From positions 291,139-355,138 of the forward strand of contig NZ_NPDS01000003.1 in the NCBI RefSeq assembly GCF_002811925.1: 64,000 nucleotides of DNA, given 5' to 3'. This DNA is from Leptospira barantonii (GTDB lineage Bacteria; Spirochaetota; Leptospiria; Leptospirales; Leptospiraceae). The notes below the pieces were generated by a model. It did no database searches. It saw only the letters and a list, made by a program, of their open reading frames with translations, and was not told where the DNA came from. Position numbers and translations under genes: made by a program. Positions 58,544-64,000 of the stretch are shown in pieces (within the stretch, counting starts at the first letter, position 1; each line of letters starts with the position of its first letter).

Positions 58544-60342
58544 TGACTTCCTTAAAGGAAAGTATATTCAGATTCTTGAATGCACGAGGCAAGGCTTCCC
58601 TTTTTTATCAATCCCATATTCATTCTTATTTAAGAATCTACTATTCTCTTTGCGGATTCGTTTCTCTTTGCCTTTTGATTTTAATCTACGGATTTTATTA
58701 TCCTCATGTTTGGACGCATTGGATTCGACTTCTTGTAAACGTCATCGTAGTTTCCCTCGTGATCTACGAGGCCTTGTCCTTTCTTTTTGTAACCGGAAAT
58801 CTGATCGATTATCTCAAAACACATATCACGGAAGCGGTTGTTGTGTTTCTTCTTGTGTTTCAAGAAATCATCAGCCAGGAAATTTATGAACTTCTTACCT
58901 TAAACTCCTTGAGCGGTGAGGACGCGAGTTTGGCGTTTCTTTCTTTCAGTCAGATCTTTTTATTGTTCAGCAACTTTTCCCGTTTGATTCGAAAAACGGA
59001 TCTTCTCAATTACAGACAGATCAGTCCTTCACTTGTCATCACGGGAAGTTTCGGAATTTTGATTCTTCTAGGAACGCTTGCCTTGTCCGCACCGAGGGCA
59101 CAGGTCGTTTCGATTCCGACGATCGACGTTTTTTTCACGGTGGTCAGCGCGGTTTGTGTCACCGGTTTGAGCACGATCAACGTAGCGACCCAACTCACGG
59201 GAACCGGACAAACGATTCTTATGGTTTTGATCCAGATCGGCGGTTTGGGGTTGATGACACTTACGGTTTTTTTCGCGATTTTTTTGGCGGGTCAGGTCAG
59301 CGTTACGAACAAACTTCTCATCAAGGATCTTTTCAGTCAGGAAAGCGTGGGAAGGGCTTCCTTCGTTTTAAAACAAGTCGCACTTCAGACTTTTCTAATA
59401 GAAGCGTTAGGCGCCTTGTTGATCTTTTTATGTTATCCCGATTCGAACGAAACCGATTTGAAAAATCGAATCTTCTATTCTCTTTTTCATTCCGTGAGTT
59501 CGTTTTGCAACGCGGGTTTTTCCACGTTCCCGCAAGGATTTGAAACGAATTGGATGTTAAGTCAGAGAGGATTTTTGTCCGTGGTGATGGTCTTGATCGT
59601 ATTAGGCGGACTCGGATTTCCGACGGTGCATCATCTGATTCACTGGACGTTTCGCGTAGGGGATATTCCGAAAAGAATGGAACTCGGAGCCAAATTGATT
59701 CTGATCGTGTCCTTCGGATTGATCCTTCTCGGAACGATTTCGTATTACGTGTTGGAATCCAAAAACACTTTGGTCGGACTCGAGACCGGAGACGGAATTT
59801 TTCATTCTCTTTTTTATTCCGTCAGTACGAGGACCGCGGGTTTTAATACATTAAGTATTTCTAAAATGGGAATTCCCATGGTATTCGTTTCGTTGTTTTT
59901 GATGTGGGTGGGAGCTTCTCCGAATTCCACCGGAGGCGGGATCAAAACTACGACGCTCGCGGTTTCCATTCTCCATTTATTCAATCATATACGAGGCAAA
60001 GAGGATTTGGAAATGTTCGGAAGAAGAATCTCGTCGGGTTCCGTTTCCAGAGCGTCCGCGGGAATTTTGGTTTCCTTGTTTCTGATCTTTTTCGGAATTT
60101 TCTTTTTGACCTGCACCGAAAACGCGGCTTTCATCGATCTTTGTTACGAGGTTGTTTCCGCTTTCGGAACCGCGGGACTTTCCAGAGGAATCACTTCCTC
60201 TTTGACTTCACCCGGAAAAATTTTGATCTGCTTTACTATGTTTTGCGGTCGTGTGGGAATGTTGACCATCCTCATTGCTTTCGTTCCTAAAGAAAAAAAA
60301 TCCGGTCTTTCATATCCGGAAGAATCGATTATCGTCGGATAG
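58543..60342 (+). CDS. trkH: TrkH/KtrB-type potassium transporter subunit
   Basis: Protein of 599 residues, longer than KtrB (about 440-450) owing to three or four additional N-terminal helices (residues 25-140). The transporter core starts near residue 160 and has four M-P-M repeats with the selectivity-filter glycines: [54 protein letters not shown] follows the third filter as in the family. It imports K+ with Na+ or H+. The NAD-binding TrkA-type gene starts 10 bases later. Confidence 0.93.
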
Positions 60343-60352
60343 GAGGCGCGTC

Positions 60353-61072
60353 GTGGCGACCAAAAGAAAAAATAAATCTCATAAGAAAAGAATCGCGGTC
60401 ATCGGCTTGGGAGAATTCGGAAAGGCACTCGTGATTTATCTCAACGAAAACGGACACGAGGTCACAGCCATCGACAAGGACATCAAAGTCATCGAAGAGA
60501 TCAAGGATCACTGTGCCTTAGCTGTTTGCGTGGACACGAGCAACAAATCCTCTTTGGAAGAATTGGATCTGGAAGACATGGACGAGATCGTCGTCGCGCT
60601 CGCGGAAAATTTCGAATCCTTGATCACGACGGCGTATCACTTAAAGGAAATGAATCTGGAATCGCTTCACGTTCGTTATCATTCCGAGGTGAATCGAAAA
60701 ATTCTTCAGATGATCGGAATCGAAAAACTGTTCAACCCCGAGGAAAGAGCGGCCGCTTCTATGGCAGAACAACTCAGTTATCAGGGAGTTCGAAAGGCCA
60801 CTTTGTTAAGCGAAGAATACAGTCTTTTCGAAGTGGAGATCTCTTCTCATCTTTACGGAAGAACATTAAAAGAATTGAATCTACGAGAGAAATTCCAACT
60901 CAATCTCGTCGCCGTAAGAAAAGCGGATTCAAACGGAAACGATTCGGAAGTTCGGGAAGGTTCCATCTTTCTCCCGGATTCCAAAACGGTTTTCCAAGAG
61001 AAAGAGATCCTGATCCTTTTCGGAAGTTCCGAAAGTATTAAAAAATTTACAAAGGCTTATCCCATAGGATAA
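60353..61072 (+). CDS. trkA: TrkA/KtrA-type NAD-binding gating protein
   Basis: Protein of 239 residues from a GTG at 60353, fixed by AGGAGG 6 bases upstream; a longer frame to 60275 is not used. After a Lys/Arg-rich start comes an RCK N-terminal Rossmann domain ([51 protein letters not shown]), then an RCK-C domain from about residue 150 ending in [13 protein letters not shown]. It binds NAD(H) or ATP and gates the TrkH/KtrB pore. The 3' end overlaps the convergent aldo/keto reductase gene by 16 bases. Confidence 0.94.
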   Translation: MATKRKNKSHKKRIAVIGLGEFGKALVIYLNENGHEVTAIDKDIKVIEEIKDHCALAVCVDTSNKSSLEELDLEDMDEIVVALAENFESLITTAYHLKEMNLESLHVRYHSEVNRKILQMIGIEKLFNPEERAAASMAEQLSYQGVRKATLLSEEYSLFEVEISSHLYGRTLKELNLREKFQLNLVAVRKADSNGNDSEVREGSIFLPDSKTVFQEKEILILFGSSESIKKFTKAYPIG

Positions 61073-62079
61073 GGAATCTCTTTAGAGACCTCGTCTATCT
61101 TTTTCAAAACGTCGTCGGGAAGAATCACGTTCGCCGCCTTTAAACTCTCCTCTAACTGTTCCACCGTATTCGCGCCAATGATCGTGGACGCAACATACTC
61201 GTGTTGTTTGGACCAAGCGACCGCAAGAACCGTAGGAGACATTCCCGCTTCTTGAGCGATCTTTTCGAGCTTCGCCGTGGAGGCTAACGTGCCTTCGTTT
61301 AAAAAACGATGCGCCATCTTTCTTTGTCTTTCCGGAGAACTCGCGCTTAGATAACGACTGAATCTCGCGTTTTGCGGAGGATTCGGAGAATTGTATTTTG
61401 CGGTAAGAACCCCTCCCGCCAAAGGAGAATACGGAAGAAGACTCACACCTTCTCTCTTGCAGATGTCGGCTAATGCGTCTTCGAATCTTCTGTTTAATAT
61501 GCTGAAATTATTTTGAATCGATTCGTAACGGGAGAATCCGAAACGTTCGGAAACCGCGAGGCTTTTCATCATTCCCCATGGAGTTTCGTTGCTGTTGCCG
61601 ATATAACGGACCTTTCCTTCGTAAACCAACTCAGTGAGAACCTCGAGAGTTTCCTCGTAACCGAAATCGTTATCGGGCCAATGAGTTTGATACAGATCCA
61701 CATAATCCGTTCCGAGTCTGTAAAGACTTCCTTCGATCGCAACGCGGATATTTCTCCGATCCAGCGCGGTCTTTCCTTCTCGAACCGGAGGAACAAACCA
61801 ACCGTGACCAGGACCGCAGACCTTCGTCGCGATTAAAATCGAATCCCTTTTTTTAGTCTTCAACCACTTGCCGAAAATCTTTTCCGTTTCATGCACGTAA
61901 CTCGCATCGGGCGGAACCGGATAAATTTCGGCCATATCGTAAAAGTCGATTCCCGCTTCATAAGCCCTGTCTAAAATGCGAAACGCTTCCGCTTCGTCGC
62001 ATGTGGAACCGAAAGTCATCGTTCCCATACAGATTTCGGAAACGACCATTCCGGATTTGCCCAGCCTTCTTTTTTTCAA
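61057..62079 (-). CDS. Aldo/keto reductase
   Basis: Protein of 340 residues from a TTG with GGAG 5 bases upstream. NADPH-dependent reduction of carbonyl compounds. Catalytic tetrad: Asp in FYDMAEIY with Tyr four residues later, Lys in IATKV, His in YQTHWPD. Also [68 protein letters not shown] and the C-terminal cofactor segment [15 protein letters not shown]. Belongs to the Tas/YhdN-like group. Substrate unknown. Confidence 0.94.
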   Translation of the reverse strand: MKKRRLGKSGMVVSEICMGTMTFGSTCDEAEAFRILDRAYEAGIDFYDMAEIYPVPPDASYVHETEKIFGKWLKTKKRDSILIATKVCGPGHGWFVPPVREGKTALDRRNIRVAIEGSLYRLGTDYVDLYQTHWPDNDFGYEETLEVLTELVYEGKVRYIGNSNETPWGMMKSLAVSERFGFSRYESIQNNFSILNRRFEDALADICKREGVSLLPYSPLAGGVLTAKYNSPNPPQNARFSRYLSASSPERQRKMAHRFLNEGTLASTAKLEKIAQEAGMSPTVLAVAWSKQHEYVASTIIGANTVEQLEESLKAANVILPDDVLKKIDEVSKEIPYPMG

Positions 62080-62280
62080 GGATTCTCCCCCAAGTATACA
62101 TTGCCAAATATGGCATTTTATTAAGCGAACGCAACCTTAAACGATTTCGATTCAAATACGGAACCGTCGATTTTAGACCCGTATATTAATTCCTTGGAAT
62201 ATTTTTTTTGCTATTTTCGATTTCTATGTATTATAAAATCGTTAAACCTTCCTTTTAAATTCGTTGCAAGAGGTGCGCTT

Positions 62281-63876
62281 TTGGATACGGATTCGCTTTA
62301 CGATCATGAGAAATACCAAGACCTCATGCCTTCGTATTTATATCTCAAGAACGAATCCGACGCAACCGATCAGGAAGCGATCTTCCTCAGTCCGAAAGAA
62401 ATAGAAATTCTTTATCAGATCCGAAATCACACGACCTTGGAAGGATTCTTCTCGGGTAAAATTCTGAAGGTGTGGAAGGACGAAGGTTCCAAACCCATCT
62501 ACGTAAACACGTTGAAAAAACTTTCGGACGAAAATCTGATCTTCGTTTTTCCCGAGTTTAAGTTTCTCCCGGAAACAAGCCAACTTACGGTTTGTCTTTG
62601 TCTCGTATCCGAAAAGGAATTCAAAAAATCGAACCGCGAAAATCTTAAGGAAATTTATCTCAACAGTCTGAGCAAGTCCGCGTTTGCGATTCAGAACTAC
62701 ATTCTCGGTTGCGAACCCTTTCAGATCAGCGAACTCGTATCCATATTCGAATATCTGATCGCCGGAACGGCCTCGGGAAATTTCGTAAAAGAATCCTTCA
62801 GCATCAAAAAATGGATTCATTCGTTCACCTTCGAGGAGCTTCTAAAAGAAGAAACGGTCGCCGACTCGATCCGTTTTATTCTAGATAACATTCAAGAAGG
62901 TGAATACATTGCGGTTACGGAAACGACCGGATTGTTTCATGTGGCGGACGAACTTTCCGGCAAGGCTTTCGAAATTCTGAGAGGTTATTATCTCAATCAA
63001 TTCTCCAAAAGACTCAAAGACAGATTTCCCGAGGCATGGAAACACGTTTCGGAATACAGACGGGAAATCGTAATCGACGCAAATCATGTCGGACCGATTT
63101 CGGGAATCGAGGAAAAATTCGTACAGGACGAATTGAAGATCATCGGAGAATCTCTGGAGGACTTAGTCCCTCGATCGTTTAAGGATTTTCTAATACTCGC
63201 CAATTATATTTCCAAAAAACACGAACAGGAAAGAAACATCCGCGCCTCTGCGGAAGAACTCAAATCGATTAAGATGCTCAAGACGATGATGTCCATGAAG
63301 AATCAGACCCTTTCGCAGTTCGTCACGATCAATCTCGACGAGGATCGGGAGTTTTCGTATTCCATCGTGGACAATCTCAAAAGAGATCCGGATTGTATTT
63401 CCTGTGATTGGTATGAAAAGGGAAAAAAGATCGCTTGTCTTTGCCACAAAAAGGACGATACGATTCTTTCCTTGATCCGATTGATGACCGAAAAATATTC
63501 CTTCAAAACGGATCTCATTAAGAATTTCTTATATCTTTTGAAAAAGGAAAAAAGCGTTCTCGGACATTTGTATTCGAATCCGGATTTCAAACCGGCTTTG
63601 CTTCGTTTGAAGTATTCCTGTTATAAGGAGAATCTTTCCTGGTTCTCAAAGGTATTAAATTTCTTAGGTGTTTACGGCCTGCTCGAAAGTTCTTTGGAAC
63701 ACGAGGAATCGATCACACAATTCGAACAACTCAGTAGGGAAATCGCATATAAGGAAAATCGAAAGAAACAATTGGAAAAGATCAGAGCGGAATGGTTGAG
63801 TGAAACCTTGGTCGATTCCGAAACTGCGGTGACGGAAGTAGAGCACGATCCGAAATCCAAACCGAGATCGCGTTAG
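62281..63876 (+). CDS. Unrecognised cytoplasmic protein with a Cys cluster
   Basis: Start placed at the TTG at 62281 because AGAGGTG lies about 7 bases upstream and the added residues of the frame from 62194 look like non-coding leader. Protein of 531 residues, no signal or membrane helix. The N-terminal part (FLSPKEIEILYQI ... IYVNTLKKLSDENLIFVFPE) could be winged-helix-like. The middle is helical, and Cys372, Cys375, Cys386, Cys388 and His389 (CISC...CLCH) form a probable metal or Fe-S site. C-terminal coiled coil (AYKENRKKQLEKIRAEWL). No family recognised. Confidence 0.78.
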   Translation: MDTDSLYDHEKYQDLMPSYLYLKNESDATDQEAIFLSPKEIEILYQIRNHTTLEGFFSGKILKVWKDEGSKPIYVNTLKKLSDENLIFVFPEFKFLPETSQLTVCLCLVSEKEFKKSNRENLKEIYLNSLSKSAFAIQNYILGCEPFQISELVSIFEYLIAGTASGNFVKESFSIKKWIHSFTFEELLKEETVADSIRFILDNIQEGEYIAVTETTGLFHVADELSGKAFEILRGYYLNQFSKRLKDRFPEAWKHVSEYRREIVIDANHVGPISGIEEKFVQDELKIIGESLEDLVPRSFKDFLILANYISKKHEQERNIRASAEELKSIKMLKTMMSMKNQTLSQFVTINLDEDREFSYSIVDNLKRDPDCISCDWYEKGKKIACLCHKKDDTILSLIRLMTEKYSFKTDLIKNFLYLLKKEKSVLGHLYSNPDFKPALLRLKYSCYKENLSWFSKVLNFLGVYGLLESSLEHEESITQFEQLSREIAYKENRKKQLEKIRAEWLSETLVDSETAVTEVEHDPKSKPRSR

Positions 63877-63973
63877 ACAAAATAAGATTCAAAATCAAAT
63901 TCACGTTAGACGAAACGTAAATTCTCTTAATTTTAAAGCGATACGAACGGACTCCGATTCAAGTCGATTCTTT

Positions 63974-64000
63974 TCAATCTCCTCCACCGCCGTCCCCGCC
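63974..64000 (-). CDS. C-terminal end of a gene with a Gly/Asp-rich tail
   Basis: Reading the minus strand from the right edge gives GGDGGGGD then TGA. Such tails are common on TPM-domain and related membrane proteins. Only eight codons are visible, so the assignment is tentative. Confidence 0.4.
   Translation of the reverse strand, partial: GGDGGGGD

Overview
The window is typical Leptospira chromosome. The signs are spirochaete-type lipoproteins, frequent TTG start codons with purine-rich ribosome sites, a Leptospira-like gene repertoire, and a moderate GC content of roughly 40-45% by eye, which suits a higher-GC member of the pathogenic group. Species cannot be fixed from the sequence. 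I see no prophage, insertion sequence or CRISPR array. It is dense chromosomal coding sequence with about 57 genes and one tRNA.

Layout. 0-8.6 kb: the start of a methyltransferase-like gene running off the left edge, creD, a two-gene sensory unit (RsbQ-like alpha/beta hydrolase overlapping a soluble hybrid histidine kinase), a catalase-like membrane-anchored protein with a co-transcribed exported partner, and a STAS protein with rdgB. 8.7-20.9 kb: ABC-F protein YbiT, an OmpA-type envelope protein, a class A penicillin-binding protein, a family 5 solute-binding lipoprotein, then msbA-lpxK (lipid A export and synthesis) and a putative outer-membrane barrel. 20.9-26.2 kb: a HEAT protein, a MoeB/ThiF enzyme and a Cdd1-like protein in one operon, an M48 membrane protease and an LptF/LptG permease. 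26.6-33 kb: an unrecognised small protein with its own terminator, a class III adenylate cyclase, acyl-CoA dehydrogenase with O-methyltransferase, and etfBA.

33-43 kb: a LolA-like carrier, a large unrecognised protein and trpS in one operon, comEC overlapping rsmA, an unusual ATPase-HDOD fusion, and an ABC-2 exporter. 43-48.6 kb: sixA, tRNA-Pro(GGG), a class D beta-lactamase-like protein, a phasin-like protein, an SMP-30/paraoxonase-like lipoprotein, an SGNH hydrolase with a membrane glycosyltransferase, and a second STAS protein. 48.6-50.8 kb is the most accessory-looking part: a short recombinase with substituted catalytic residues, a lipoprotein, an AT-rich spacer with several inverted repeats, and a small CxxC protein. 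50.9-64 kb: a TPR protein, a tandem cyclic-nucleotide-binding regulator, an AlkA-like glycosylase, a repeat-rich spacer, gmd, a MATE exporter, an adenosine deaminase, a Trk/Ktr potassium operon, an aldo/keto reductase and a large unrecognised protein with a Cys cluster.

Themes: envelope building (PBP1A, MsbA/LpxK, LptF/G, LolA-like, OmpA-like, Gmd, glycosyltransferase), signalling (hydrolase-kinase pair, two STAS proteins, cyclase and a cyclic-nucleotide-binding protein that could form a cAMP circuit, HDOD, SixA) and fatty-acid oxidation feeding ETF. The most interesting leads are the hydrolase-kinase pair, the ATPase-HDOD fusion, the duplicated etfA tail that creates a 17-codon upstream ORF and ends in a palindrome over the lolA start, the substituted recombinase with its AT-rich surroundings, and the REP-like mosaic at 53.4-53.8 kb.
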